Shown here: in pieces, positions 53,139 through 63,021 of the stretch
Layout: each line of letters begins with the position of its first letter
How positions within the stretch are numbered: the first letter of the stretch is position 1
Assembly: GCF_000758625.1 (NCBI RefSeq)
Contig: NZ_CP009283.1
Location: 4,351,501-4,415,500, forward strand
Source of the DNA: Paenibacillus sp. FSL R7-0273
GTDB taxonomy: Bacteria > Bacillota > Bacilli > Paenibacillales > Paenibacillaceae
DNA length: 64,000 bases
Direction: 5' to 3'
Program-made: the position numbers and the translations under genes
Notes under the pieces: model-generated
Database searches by the model: none
Seen by the model: the letters and a program-made list of their open reading frames with translations, nothing else
Told to the model about the DNA's origin: nothing

Positions 53139-53546
53139 TTATTCTTCTTTCAGGTGACGAACGGCCTTGGCCAATTCTTCAGGATCTTTCATGGATACCA
53201 GCTTAGGCGGCTGCAGGGGGGTAAAGCCTTCACTGCCCCCGTTATCCTCTGCCGGCTTCTGCTTAAGCAGATTGATTAATTCCTCATCTTCATCAGGTGT
53301 GCTCAGATCAAGATTGCCCCCCAGTGCTTCATCGTCCCCGGCAAGCTCACTGCTCCTGCCTGAAGCGGATTGCTTCACAATAAAACCCAATACCCATCTC
53401 AGGAAGAAAGCAAGCACAAACCAAAGAATAAATCCATAAATCCCCCGAATCAGACTCGTCCCAAGTAAATTATGCCCGTAATTAGTCAGAAAGGTAAATA
53501 AAAAACCAATTAACCCGGACAAAAAGCTGATTAACATTTTCCCCAT
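53139..53546 (-). CDS. Small membrane protein of the chemotaxis operon, 135 aa
   Basis: Two transmembrane helices (about residues 5-22 and 33-58, IRGIYGFILWFVLAFFLRWVLGFIV), then an acidic cytoplasmic tail with DLSTPDEDEELINLL and the C-terminal helix DPEELAKAVRHLKEE. Not recognised as a named family. It begins 2 nt after the cheD stop and precedes sigD. Its acidic tail could bind a partner, but that is speculation. Confidence 0.7.
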   Translation of the reverse strand: MGKMLISFLSGLIGFLFTFLTNYGHNLLGTSLIRGIYGFILWFVLAFFLRWVLGFIVKQSASGRSSELAGDDEALGGNLDLSTPDEDEELINLLKQKPAEDNGGSEGFTPLQPPKLVSMKDPEELAKAVRHLKEE

Positions 53547-53548
53547 GG

Positions 53549-54046
53549 CTATATTTCCTTTGTGCCTTTTTGGACGCTGCGGATATGAAGCATCCCTGTG
53601 CTGCAGGCAATTTCAATCGTGCGGCCGAAATTTCCGCCCGTGTCCTCGGCAATCAGGGGAATGCGGAGCGACTCAAGGGCAAGCTTACAGGATTCGACGT
53701 TACGAGGCCCGATCCTCATGGTGTCATTTCCTCCGGCAAAAGCAAACATTTGCGAGCCTCCGGCCATTTTGGCTACGATCCGGCTGCGGACCGCACCAAG
53801 TGCCAGCAGGCGGGACAGCAGCTCAGGAACCGCCGTGTCCGCAAACTTGGCTATGTTTAGCTGGCCTTCCCGGGCAATGTCTGAGGAAGGCAGCATGACA
53901 TGAGCCATCCCCGCCAATTTTTTACCCGGATCAAACAAGGTAAGGCCCACGCAGGAGCCAAGACCGGTCGTACGGATCAGACTGTCCTGGCTGCCAACAT
54001 TAAGATCTGCCATTCCTACTTTAATAATGCTTTGCTCCTCAATCAT
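53549..54046 (-). CDS. cheD: Chemoreceptor glutamine deamidase CheD
   Basis: Deamidates glutamines in chemoreceptors and binds CheC to stimulate its phosphatase. The 165-aa protein has the catalytic cysteine in TTGLGSCVGLTLFD and the histidine in GMAHVMLPSSD, followed by KMAGGSQMF and GPRNVESCKLAL, all typical. Start: ATG 54046 is taken; a TTG two codons earlier (54052) has the better spacing to AGGAG and is possible. It overlaps the end of cheC. Confidence 0.93.
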   Translation of the reverse strand: MIEEQSIIKVGMADLNVGSQDSLIRTTGLGSCVGLTLFDPGKKLAGMAHVMLPSSDIAREGQLNIAKFADTAVPELLSRLLALGAVRSRIVAKMAGGSQMFAFAGGNDTMRIGPRNVESCKLALESLRIPLIAEDTGGNFGRTIEIACSTGMLHIRSVQKGTKEI

Positions 54047-54665
54047 TATCAAACGGAACTCCTAATGCTTTGAAAATTTTCGGGAATGATTCGGGATCCG
54101 GAATAAGGAAAAATTGGCCTTCAATTTCATTCTGCCCTTCCAGGAAGGTGGTATCAATGAGCAGCGCATCGTCACCCATCTGGCCGAATTGCAGCAGCCC
54201 GTAGCCCAGAATGGCCCCGGCCATATCCATAGCCAGTGCAGGCACAGTCGGATACATGGACAGGGAGGTGAAATCTGCAAGCGATGAAAGATAAGAGCCT
54301 GCCAGAATGTTGCCGATCTCACTGAGCGCGGAGAATTCCATCTCTCCCAGCTCCTGATCCGGAAGAATTTCAATTCCGGCAATCCGGTTCAGCAGGCTGA
54401 TCGCTGCATCTGGAGTAAGAATAAAGAAGAGATTACCTGGTGCTTCCCCTTCAACGCGCAGAAACACGGCATAGACCAGTTCCTCTGCTCCGCCTACCTT
54501 GTCGGTAATTTCTTCAAAGCTCAGCAGCTGAACCTTGGGCACTGCCATATCGATCGGCTTATTCAAAAGCTGGGACAACGCGGTGGCGGCGTTACCGGCT
54601 CCAATGTTGCCGACTTCCTTCAAAACATCCATTTTGAAATCCTTAAAATTCTTGAACAGCTCCAT
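54039..54665 (-). CDS. cheC: CheY-P phosphatase CheC
   Basis: Removes phosphate from CheY in Gram-positive chemotaxis. The 208-aa protein has both copies of the active-site signature (D/S)xxxExxN: DVLKEVGN at about 13-20 and SALSEIGN at about 112-119, so it should have two active sites as in Bacillus CheC. It starts 3 nt after cheW and overlaps cheD. Confidence 0.94.
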   Translation of the reverse strand: MELFKNFKDFKMDVLKEVGNIGAGNAATALSQLLNKPIDMAVPKVQLLSFEEITDKVGGAEELVYAVFLRVEGEAPGNLFFILTPDAAISLLNRIAGIEILPDQELGEMEFSALSEIGNILAGSYLSSLADFTSLSMYPTVPALAMDMAGAILGYGLLQFGQMGDDALLIDTTFLEGQNEIEGQFFLIPDPESFPKIFKALGVPFDND

Positions 54666-54668
54666 GGA

Positions 54669-55130
54669 CTATCCCTCTAGGCTTTCCAGTTGCACGATTT
54701 CACTCTTATTTAATACTTCAGACAGGTTAAGCATAATCAGAAGACGGTCTTCTCCGATTTTAGCCACCCCGTCCAGATATTTCGCCTTGATTCCCCCTAC
54801 AACCTCAGGCGGTGTGTCGATAGAATCACGGTTCAAATCAATGACATCATTAGCCGAATCCACAATGAAGCCGACTTCCATCTCATTGACATTGACGATA
54901 ATTACCCGGGTCTGGTCGGTATGGTCGGCCTCTTCAATTCCAAAGCGGCCGCGCAGATTAATTACCGGAATAACTACACCGCGCAGATTGATAACGCCTT
55001 TGATGAAGGAATAGGTCTTCGGAACACGTGTAATCGGCATCATGCGCTCAATAGTCTGTACTTTGTCCACTTCAATGCCGTATTCTTCTGATCCAAGCTT
55101 AAACACAATTACTTTGATATCCTCAGCCAT
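54669..55130 (-). CDS. cheW: Chemotaxis adaptor protein CheW
   Basis: Couples chemoreceptors to CheA. The 153-aa SH3-like double-barrel protein has the signatures VFKLGSEEYGIEVDKVQTIE, SFIKGVINLRGVVIPVINLR and VDSANDVIDL. ATG at 55130 has GGGAGG eight bases upstream. Between cheA and cheC. Confidence 0.96.
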   Translation of the reverse strand: MAEDIKVIVFKLGSEEYGIEVDKVQTIERMMPITRVPKTYSFIKGVINLRGVVIPVINLRGRFGIEEADHTDQTRVIIVNVNEMEVGFIVDSANDVIDLNRDSIDTPPEVVGGIKAKYLDGVAKIGEDRLLIMLNLSEVLNKSEIVQLESLEG

Positions 55131-55157
55131 GGAATGAACCTCCCTGTTCTATCCTGA

Positions 55158-57224
55158 TTATTTTATAAATGCATTAGGATCAATAATAAGAGCAACCTGC
55201 CCGTCACCCAGAATGGTCGCACCGGAGATGCCTTGAACCTCCGGCAGATACTTGCCGAGATTCTTGATAACAATTTCATTTTGCCCGATGAAATCCTGAA
55301 CAGCTAGAGCCGCCATTCGTTCGCCTTTACGGATAACGATAATCTCTGTTTCCTCTTCTGTGCTTTCATCAAAATCAGGAATGGAGTAGAACCTGCTGAG
55401 CGAGAGCAGCGGAATATGGCTGTTGCGGAACTCGATCATCTTGGAGCCGTGAATGGTGCGGATCTGGGTTTGCTTCACGATCCCGGTTTCCACAATGGAA
55501 GAGAGCGGGATTGCATATTTCTCTGGTCCGATCTTTACAAGCATGGCCGCAATGATGGACAGGGTGAGCGGAAGCTGTACTGAGAAGTTTGTACCCTTGC
55601 CCGGTGTGGAATATACAACCACGTTACCGCCCAGTGATGTGATCTTCGATTTGACGACATCCAGACCGACCCCGCGACCCGATACATCGGAGATTACCTC
55701 GGCAGTACTGAAGCCCGGAGCGAACAGCAGCTGAATCGCTTCATCATCTGAGTAGCCTGAAGCCTGCTCCTGCGTAATAATTCCTTTTTTGATTGCAGAT
55801 TGAAGGATCTTCTCAGGCTTAATGCCTGCACCATCATCTTCAATTTCAATAAATACATGATTGCCGCTGTGGAAGGCACGAAGGTTTACTGTACCCGTCT
55901 CCGGTTTGCCGGTGGCAACCCGGTCCTGAATGGACTCAACGCCGTGGTCAACCGCATTGCGCAGGAGATGCACCAGGGGATCGCCGATCTCATCGATAAC
56001 GGTGCGGTCCAGCTCGGTCTCAGCCCCGGTAACAATAAGATCAATTTTTTTATCCAGCGATTTGGCCAAGTCACGGACCATACGCGGGAACCGGTTGAAC
56101 ACGGTATCTACGGGCACCATCCGCAGCTTCATGACAATGTTCTGCAGATCGCCGCTGACACGGCCCATATGCTCAACTGTCTCTGTAAGGTCACTGTTCT
56201 GCACCTCTGAAGCAAGCTGCTCCAGGCGTACACGGTCAATCAGCAGCTCACTGAATAGGTTCATCAGCACATCCAGGCGCTCGATGTCGACGCGGATTGT
56301 CCGGGATGGAGCCGACCCTGTGCGGGTTGGTGCTGCCTTGGCGGCACTTTCTTCTCTGGCTGCAGGAGCGGCTGGAGAAGTCTCCGGAGCAGCTGCGGGA
56401 GCCGTCTGCACAGGAGCGGGCGCCTCAGCGGTTGCTGCGGCCTCCAGCGCCATCTGGGCGAGTGACTCCTGATCAAGCGCTACAGCCGTTACATTGTCGA
56501 TTTCAGATACATTCATGATCATCGACTTCATTTCATCGGCACCCTTTTGGGTTATGTAATAGAGCGAGAAGCCGTAATCGAACTTCTCCTGCTCTATATC
56601 CTGAACCGAAGGGAAGGATTTGACCACTTCTCCTGAACGCTCCAGGAGATCAAAGACCATGTACGCCCGCACCGCCTTGAGCTGGCAGTCCTTGCGGATA
56701 GCTACGTCAATATACAGTACCTGATGCCCTTCCTGAAGGGACTGCTCCAGTACAGAATACTGAAATTCATCCAGGGTGATCTGGAGATCACTGGAGGCTT
56801 CAGCAGCCGGCGCTGCCGCAGCAGCTCCTCCTGCAGCCGGAATTTCACCGCGGACAATAGCCTGCAGTGCAGAGACTATCGCTGCTACATCGGCTTTGCC
56901 TTCGCCTCCAGCCGTAATATCCTGCACCATGGATTCAAGGGCATCCAGGCTTTTGAACAGTGTGTCAAAAATAAAATCCTGCATCCGCAGTTTATTGTTG
57001 CGCACCAGGTCAAGCACATTCTCCATCTGATGGGTGAGGGAAGCCAAATCCTCGAATCCCATTGTAGCCGCCATACCCTTTAGGGTGTGCGCGGAGCGGA
57101 AAATCACCTGTACGATACTTATATCTTCAGGATTTGCTTCCAGCCCCATCATGCTCTCATTCAATGACTGCAGATGATCATTTGACTCATCAATAAACAT
57201 GGATAAATATTGATTCATGTCCAC
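55158..57224 (-). CDS. cheA: Chemotaxis histidine kinase CheA
   Basis: A 688-aa multi-domain kinase. P1 Hpt domain (about 1-105) with the phospho-accepting His46 in FRSAHTLKGMAATMG; P2 response-regulator-binding domain (about 148-240); an Ala/Pro linker (about 255-300); P3 dimer helices (about 305-365); P4 ATPase with the N box LLRNAVDHG, G1 EDDGAGI and G2 GRGVGLDVV (about 365-545); and P5 CheW-like domain (about 550-688). Start GTG 57224, seven bases after GGAGGTG. All catalytic boxes are intact. Confidence 0.96.
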   Translation of the reverse strand: MDMNQYLSMFIDESNDHLQSLNESMMGLEANPEDISIVQVIFRSAHTLKGMAATMGFEDLASLTHQMENVLDLVRNNKLRMQDFIFDTLFKSLDALESMVQDITAGGEGKADVAAIVSALQAIVRGEIPAAGGAAAAAPAAEASSDLQITLDEFQYSVLEQSLQEGHQVLYIDVAIRKDCQLKAVRAYMVFDLLERSGEVVKSFPSVQDIEQEKFDYGFSLYYITQKGADEMKSMIMNVSEIDNVTAVALDQESLAQMALEAAATAEAPAPVQTAPAAAPETSPAAPAAREESAAKAAPTRTGSAPSRTIRVDIERLDVLMNLFSELLIDRVRLEQLASEVQNSDLTETVEHMGRVSGDLQNIVMKLRMVPVDTVFNRFPRMVRDLAKSLDKKIDLIVTGAETELDRTVIDEIGDPLVHLLRNAVDHGVESIQDRVATGKPETGTVNLRAFHSGNHVFIEIEDDGAGIKPEKILQSAIKKGIITQEQASGYSDDEAIQLLFAPGFSTAEVISDVSGRGVGLDVVKSKITSLGGNVVVYSTPGKGTNFSVQLPLTLSIIAAMLVKIGPEKYAIPLSSIVETGIVKQTQIRTIHGSKMIEFRNSHIPLLSLSRFYSIPDFDESTEEETEIIVIRKGERMAALAVQDFIGQNEIVIKNLGKYLPEVQGISGATILGDGQVALIIDPNAFIK

Positions 57225-57259
57225 TAACGAGCACCTCCCCTTCGAGTTCGCATTTTCCT

Positions 57260-58654
57260 TTATTTAACAGCCTGTACCAGCCGGGGTGCAATTTCCTGCA
57301 GCGGCAGCACATATTTAACACAATGCAATTCAACCGCGGAACGCGGCATTCCATACACGACACAGGTCTCTTCATTCTCGGCGAATGTCGAGGTTACCCC
57401 TGAATCGTACAAAGCTTTCATCATTCTTGCACCGTCACTGCCCATGCCGGTCATAATGACCGCATGGCGCTCCAGCCCGGTGAGCGGCAGCAGGGATTCA
57501 TACAGCGTATCGACTGAAGGGCGGTGCCCGTTGCGGGCATCTTCTGTAGTAAGCTCAATAGCGTACTGCCCTCCAGCGGCAGGAACGACCTTCACATGAT
57601 ATCCCCCTGGAGCAATGTAGGCAGCACCCTGGCGAAGAATCATGCCGTGCTCAGCCTCAGACACTTCAAGCGGACTAAAGGTATTCAGGCGCTGGGCCAG
57701 TGACTTCGTGAAATTGGGCGGCATATGCTGTACGATCACTATCGGTGCCGGGAAATTCGCCGGGATGTTTTCTAGGAACGTTTTAAGCGCCCGCGGGCCT
57801 CCTGTAGAGCAGCCGACTGCAACCAGCTTACGCAGCCCCTTTCCTCCCTGCTTCCGGTCACCGGCTGCAGCAGGTGGCTCAGGCTGTTGAGGTGCAGTAA
57901 GCTCTGGCACCGCTTTAACCTCAGGTGCCGCAGGAGGAGCTGCCTCAAGCTGTCTGCGGCTCTTAAGCCGCTCGGGAGCTGCCGGTTTGGGAGGAGCTGC
58001 CGGAGGCTTAGGCAGCTTCCGGGCCCACTCCGTACCGGATCTGGCAGAGTCAGGCCGCTTTACACCCAGCTCCGTGTCTGCCGACTTAGGCTTGTCTGCC
58101 GCAGGTTTGGCCGGAGACTCGTTAGTCTTAGGCGGCCCGGGCAGCCGCACCGGCAGCTCAGGAACAACAGGCTTTGCAGCCTGGGGACGGACAGGTTCTG
58201 GGAGTACAGCCTCAGGCTCCTTCAGGGAAGAGATTCGCGCTTCACGCTGCTCCCGGGCAAGCATGGCCCCCTTCATCTGTTCAATCAACGATACGCCAAC
58301 GGCCATTATATCCTGGGAATTGGTTATCGAGGGCTTGCGGATAAAATCAAAGGCTCCCGATTCGAGCGCCATAATGGTTTCCCTCATGCCCTCCTCGTTA
58401 ATGCCCGAGAGCATAATAACCGGCAACGGGTGATTGGCCATAATCACCTTCAATGCCTCCAAGCCGTTCATTTCCGGCATTTCCACATCCATGGTCACCA
58501 GATCAGGCTGAAGCTCGTTCACCTTCGTTATCGCTTCACGGCCAGTAGCCGCCGTATCAGTCACCTTGAAATCAGGATCACTTTCAATTAAATCGGATAT
58601 GATCTTGCGCATAAATGCAGAATCATCCACAACCAAAACTTTATATGGCCTCAT
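57260..58654 (-). CDS. cheB: Chemotaxis protein-glutamate methylesterase CheB
   Basis: Response regulator that demethylates receptors. The 464-aa protein is longer than the usual ~350 aa because of a Pro/Ala/Lys-rich linker of about 130 residues (about 150-275) between the receiver domain (Asp10-Asp11, phospho-Asp56 in TMDVEMPEMNG, Lys in FIRKPS) and the methylesterase domain. The latter has the Ser in VGCSTGGPRALKTFL, His in IVQHMPPNF and Asp in MTGMGSDGARMM. ATG at 58654, eight bases after GAGGTG. Confidence 0.95.
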   Translation of the reverse strand: MRPYKVLVVDDSAFMRKIISDLIESDPDFKVTDTAATGREAITKVNELQPDLVTMDVEMPEMNGLEALKVIMANHPLPVIMLSGINEEGMRETIMALESGAFDFIRKPSITNSQDIMAVGVSLIEQMKGAMLAREQREARISSLKEPEAVLPEPVRPQAAKPVVPELPVRLPGPPKTNESPAKPAADKPKSADTELGVKRPDSARSGTEWARKLPKPPAAPPKPAAPERLKSRRQLEAAPPAAPEVKAVPELTAPQQPEPPAAAGDRKQGGKGLRKLVAVGCSTGGPRALKTFLENIPANFPAPIVIVQHMPPNFTKSLAQRLNTFSPLEVSEAEHGMILRQGAAYIAPGGYHVKVVPAAGGQYAIELTTEDARNGHRPSVDTLYESLLPLTGLERHAVIMTGMGSDGARMMKALYDSGVTSTFAENEETCVVYGMPRSAVELHCVKYVLPLQEIAPRLVQAVK

Positions 58655-58689
58655 AGCACTTCCACCTCTGTCCATCTAATTCTGAACAA

Positions 58690-59568
58690 TTACTGTTTTC
58701 GCTTCAACCACTTGTTGATAAATCCCTTGATGCCCTGTACCTTTGTCGTTTCCACCGGTTCGGCGGAGAGGTAATTCAGGGCAAGCCGTTGCACGTCTTT
58801 GGCTGCTGCACTGTTCGGAAAGGCCACTGAGAATGGAACTTGTTTCTTGACTGCCTGAACCACATGCGCATCACTGCTGATGAATCCGAGAAAAGGGATG
58901 TCCAGCTGCAGGAACCGGCTTGCCGCCATGCGGATTTTATCGCCTGTGTTCCTTGCCTCCTTTTCATCCCCCGCCTGGTTGACAATCAGCTTGAAGGATA
59001 CGTCAGGATGGGAATTGTGTACAACCTTCATAAGTGCATATGCATCCGTTATTGCGGTTGGCTCCGGTGTAGTAACTACCAGACAATCATCAGCCGAGGT
59101 TATAAATTTTAGCGTTTCCTTCGACAGACCGGCACCTGTATCAAACAGGATGAAGTCCATAGTATCAGCAATCTGGGCAATCTGTGCCGTGAAGTAATTC
59201 AGGTCGCTCTCAGACAGCGAGAATAGCTCATCCATCCCTGAGCCTCCTGCAATAAACGGCAGATCACCGGGCCCGTTCTGGATAATCTGAGCGATATCCG
59301 CTTCTCTTTTCAACAGATGGTACAGATTGTATTTAGCCGTTACTCCCATAAGCACGTCGATGTTGGCCATCCCGATATCGGCATCGAACAAAAGCACCCG
59401 TCTGCCCATCGCCTTCAGCGCCAAAGCGAAATTCAGCGTGAAGTTAGATTTGCCGACACCGCCCTTCCCGCTGCACACGGTAATGATCCGGGCAGTAGGC
59501 CCGGATCCGGGCTCGCGTTTGGGATCCCGGCTGGATACCAGCTGCCGTAAAGATTGAGCCTGATCCAT
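58690..59568 (-). CDS. flhG: Flagellar number regulator FlhG (YlxH, MinD/ParA family)
   Basis: ATPase which with FlhF sets the place and number of flagella. The 292-aa protein has the deviant Walker A CSGKGGVGKSNFTLN at about 32-46, Walker B LLFDADIGMANID and FDTGAG, and ends in the membrane-targeting-like amphipathic segment GIKGFINKWLKRKQ. A basic N-terminus (SLRQLVSSRDPKRE) corresponds to the FlhF-activating DQAxxLR motif: here DQAQSLRQL is visible. The ATG shares a base with the flhF stop (TGATG). Confidence 0.95.
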   Translation of the reverse strand: MDQAQSLRQLVSSRDPKREPGSGPTARIITVCSGKGGVGKSNFTLNFALALKAMGRRVLLFDADIGMANIDVLMGVTAKYNLYHLLKREADIAQIIQNGPGDLPFIAGGSGMDELFSLSESDLNYFTAQIAQIADTMDFILFDTGAGLSKETLKFITSADDCLVVTTPEPTAITDAYALMKVVHNSHPDVSFKLIVNQAGDEKEARNTGDKIRMAASRFLQLDIPFLGFISSDAHVVQAVKKQVPFSVAFPNSAAAKDVQRLALNYLSAEPVETTKVQGIKGFINKWLKRKQ

Positions 59569-60971
59569 CAAGAGCCTCCTGTTCCCAGCAGCATTTCACT
59601 GAGCAATTCTTTGGAGGCCATCAGCAGATCATCCGGAACATTCTGGCCGTTCGTCAGATAAGACAGCTTGAGCGGAAAATCGTTCAACACGTTGAACAGC
59701 GGCCCGTAGCTGCCTGTCTCATCCAGCTTGGTAAAAATAACCTTGTCGAGCTGATAGCGGCCGAAATGCTCGGCAATTAATTTCATATCCCGGCTCTTGG
59801 AGGTCATGCTCAGCACAAGAAAGGTTTCGCTCTTCAATTCCTTGGCCAGCAGGCTCTGGAGCTCGGCAACAAACATTTCATTACGGTAATTGCGCCCGGC
59901 TGTATCCATTAATACCAGGTCACAGCTCTCGAGGCGGAACATCGCTCTTTGCAGATCACCTGGTGACTGAACAACCTCCAGCGGTATATTTAAAATAGCC
60001 GCGTATGTTCGCAGCTGCTCCACTGCAGAAATCCGGTACGTATCCGAAGTAATAAGTCCTACCTTCCGGCCGTGCTTAAAAAGCTGCTCCGCAGCCAGCT
60101 TGGCGATGGAGGTTGTCTTGCCGACACCGGTCGGTCCGGCGATATAGACTATGCTGGTATCAGCAGCAATCCCGCCGGCAATTCTTCCGGCCAGAAACGT
60201 GTTAATCTGCTCCTGCAGCATCTCCGTAAACCGGTCAGCAGTCCAGGTCCGGCCTTCCTCATTCCAGCGGTCATAAATAGTACCGATCCATTCCTCTACG
60301 AGCACTGCATCCGTATCCTGGTCAATCAGCAGGCGTTTCAGCTCATCCAGCATCTGCGGCAGCTCGATGCCGCTTGAGGAATACCGGGCAATCCGTTCCA
60401 TCCATTGCTTCATATCCCTGATTTCACGGAGCACATCGCTTTCAAGCGCCGTCGAAATGGCAGGCTCCAGCTCTGCATCCATGCTTTCGTAAAGGGCCGA
60501 CAACGAACGCTGCTTTTCTTCTTTGGCGGGAGTTGCCGGCTCCGGGGCAACAGGTCTCCGCTCAGTCTGCCGGGGATACTCCTCCTCCGTAACGGCCTGC
60601 AGCACCGCCACACCGCCGCCGGCCTCCTTGCCCTCAGACAGCGCCGCTGCTATTTCGGCGGCAAACGTCTCGGCTGCCGGCCGTTTCTCCTTAGGCGGAC
60701 CCTGGGTGGCTGTAACAGCCTTCTGGTATGCCTGCGGCACAGCGCTGCGCGGTATGCTCGGCGGTGCAGGCGGTGCGCTTACGGCAGCAGCCGGCTTACG
60801 CGCCTCCTCCACTGCAGCTACAACCTCTATCTTTTTTTTCTGGAACAATCCCATAAATCCGCCGACCTTAACTTCCTTGGTGCTGAGGATGACGGCATCA
60901 CTGCCAAGCTCGCTTCGGATGGATTGCATCGCGTCAGGCATTGTGTCTACCACATAACGCTTCACTCTCAT
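59568..60971 (-). CDS. flhF: Flagellar SRP-type GTPase FlhF
   Basis: SRP-family GTPase for flagellar placement. The 467-aa protein has a basic B domain (1-50), a Pro/Ala-rich linker (about 55-170) and the NG domain (about 185-460) with G1 GPTGVGKTTS, DTYRISAVEQLRTYA, G3 DTAGRNYRN and G4 TKLDET. It overlaps flhA by 4 nt (ATGA) and flhG by one. Confidence 0.96.
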   Translation of the reverse strand: MRVKRYVVDTMPDAMQSIRSELGSDAVILSTKEVKVGGFMGLFQKKKIEVVAAVEEARKPAAAVSAPPAPPSIPRSAVPQAYQKAVTATQGPPKEKRPAAETFAAEIAAALSEGKEAGGGVAVLQAVTEEEYPRQTERRPVAPEPATPAKEEKQRSLSALYESMDAELEPAISTALESDVLREIRDMKQWMERIARYSSSGIELPQMLDELKRLLIDQDTDAVLVEEWIGTIYDRWNEEGRTWTADRFTEMLQEQINTFLAGRIAGGIAADTSIVYIAGPTGVGKTTSIAKLAAEQLFKHGRKVGLITSDTYRISAVEQLRTYAAILNIPLEVVQSPGDLQRAMFRLESCDLVLMDTAGRNYRNEMFVAELQSLLAKELKSETFLVLSMTSKSRDMKLIAEHFGRYQLDKVIFTKLDETGSYGPLFNVLNDFPLKLSYLTNGQNVPDDLLMASKELLSEMLLGTGGS

Positions 60972-63001
60972 AAGTTCACCACCCCAACGCTTTGAATTTC
61001 AATATTAGGCTCCAGCTCGCTGTAGGATAATACCGGAATATCCTGCATCGTCCGTTCAATCACCTGGCGCAAATACATCCGGATGGTCGGGGATGTCAGC
61101 ACAATCGGCTGCTGGCCGGATTGCAGGAGACGGTTAATCTGTTCAGTGAGTCTCTGATACACAGTTTGGGTTGAAACCGGATCTAGCGCCAGATAGCTGC
61201 CCTGCTCGGTCTGCTGGACGCTTTCGGAAATTTTCTTTTCCAGATTAGGCCCGACAGTAATGACCCGCAGGGTCTCTCCGGTCTGGGAGAACTGCTGGGT
61301 AATCTGTCTCGAAAGCGACTGCCGGACATATTCCGTCAGAATATCCGGATCTTTGGTATAAGTTCCGTAATCAGCAAGCGTCTCAAAAATGGTAACCAGA
61401 TCGCGGATCGAGATTTTTTCTCTCAGCAGCTTGCCCAGTACCTTCTGGACATCACCGATAGCCAGCACTGAAGGAATAAGTTCATCAACCAGCACAGGAT
61501 AGTTCTCGCGAAGATTGTCGACGAGCTGTTTTGTTTCCTGGCGTCCGAGCAGCTCGTGCCCGTGACGCTTGATCAGCTCCGTCAGATGTGTTGCTACAAC
61601 AGAAGGCGGATCTACAACGGTATAGCCGGACAGCTCAGCCCGCTCTTTAACCGTCTCATCGATCCAGAGGGCCGGAAGGCCAAAGGACGGTTCGACAGTT
61701 TCTATGCCGTTAATCGACTCATCATCATACCCGGGACTCATGGCGAGATAGTGATTAAGTAGTAATTCACCGCCGCCGACGGTATTCCCTTTAATTTTTA
61801 TGACATATTCATTCGGTTTTAGTTGAATATTGTCGCGGATCCGTATAACCGGAACAACAAGTCCCATTTCAAGTGCGCATTGCCGCCTGATCATAATAAT
61901 CCGGTCAAGCAAATCTCCGCCCTGTCCGGTATCAGCCAGCGGAATCAGCCCATAGCCGAACTCGAACTCAATCGGATCAACCGTAAGCAGGTTAATGACA
62001 CTTTCCGGGCTCCGCACTTCTTCGATTTGCTTTTCTTCAACCAGCTGCTCTTCGGCAATCAGTTGTTTGTTAGCCTTTTGACCCATACTGTAGGCCGCAT
62101 ATGCCATAAGTCCTGCCAGCGGTAATGTGGACATTACCGTAATAGGAGTGAAGAATCCTAGAAAAGCGATCGTTACAGCTACAATATACAATAGCTTCGG
62201 ATAAGACAGTAGCTGTCCAGTGAGATCCTCAGCCAGATTACCTTCAGATGCGGCGCGTGTAACAATCAGACCGGATGCTGTTGAAATGAGCAGTGCCGGA
62301 ATCTGGCTGACCAGACCGTCCCCGATAGTCAGAACGGAATAGGTTGCAAGCGCCTCCTGAAACGAATCCCCGTGAACCGTCATCCCGATAATAAACCCCC
62401 CGATGAGGTTAATAAAGAGGATGATGATACTGGCGATTGCGTCACCTTTTACGAATTTACTGGCACCGTCCATCGCCCCGAAGAAATCGGCTTCCCGCTC
62501 TACATTACGGCGGCGTTCCCGGGCCTGCTGCTCATTAATCATTCCGGCATTCAAATCGGCATCGATACTCATCTGTTTACCGGGCATCGCATCCAGTGTA
62601 AACCGGGCGCCTACCTCGGCAACGCGTTCGGAGCCTTTGGTAATTACAATAAACTGGACGACAACCAGAATCAGAAACACGATAAAACCGATCGCGATCT
62701 GTCCCCTGGCAATCCAGGCACCGAATGTTGCTACAACCTCACCCGCATGACCTTCGGAAAGAATCAGCTTGGTGGTTGAGATATTCAGCGCAAGCCGGAA
62801 CAAAGTCGTAATCAGTAATAATGAGGGGAAAATTGAGAATTGCAACGGATCCCTTGTATTCATTGCTACCAGAATTATTGTGAGTGCTATTGATATATTA
62901 ACAATCAGTAATATATCCAGAAGCCATTCCGGGATGGGCAGAATCATCATAAGCACTATGCCGATAACGCCCAGCAGAACTGTTAGATCTTTACCTTTCA
63001 C
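60968..63001 (-). CDS. flhA: Flagellar type III export gate protein FlhA
   Basis: The 677-aa export-gate protein has about eight transmembrane helices in the first 320 residues and a large cytoplasmic domain. The FHIPEP-family signature is in RDPLQFSIFPSLLLITTLFR and LALNISTTKLIL, and the cytoplasmic loop with GARFTLDAMPGKQMSIDADL is intact. Start GTG 63001 (AGGAAGAGG before it). It follows flhB by 20 nt. Confidence 0.97.
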   Translation of the reverse strand: MKGKDLTVLLGVIGIVLMMILPIPEWLLDILLIVNISIALTIILVAMNTRDPLQFSIFPSLLLITTLFRLALNISTTKLILSEGHAGEVVATFGAWIARGQIAIGFIVFLILVVVQFIVITKGSERVAEVGARFTLDAMPGKQMSIDADLNAGMINEQQARERRRNVEREADFFGAMDGASKFVKGDAIASIIILFINLIGGFIIGMTVHGDSFQEALATYSVLTIGDGLVSQIPALLISTASGLIVTRAASEGNLAEDLTGQLLSYPKLLYIVAVTIAFLGFFTPITVMSTLPLAGLMAYAAYSMGQKANKQLIAEEQLVEEKQIEEVRSPESVINLLTVDPIEFEFGYGLIPLADTGQGGDLLDRIIMIRRQCALEMGLVVPVIRIRDNIQLKPNEYVIKIKGNTVGGGELLLNHYLAMSPGYDDESINGIETVEPSFGLPALWIDETVKERAELSGYTVVDPPSVVATHLTELIKRHGHELLGRQETKQLVDNLRENYPVLVDELIPSVLAIGDVQKVLGKLLREKISIRDLVTIFETLADYGTYTKDPDILTEYVRQSLSRQITQQFSQTGETLRVITVGPNLEKKISESVQQTEQGSYLALDPVSTQTVYQRLTEQINRLLQSGQQPIVLTSPTIRMYLRQVIERTMQDIPVLSYSELEPNIEIQSVGVVNL

Positions 63002-63021
63002 TGCCCTCTTCCTCCCCCGGC

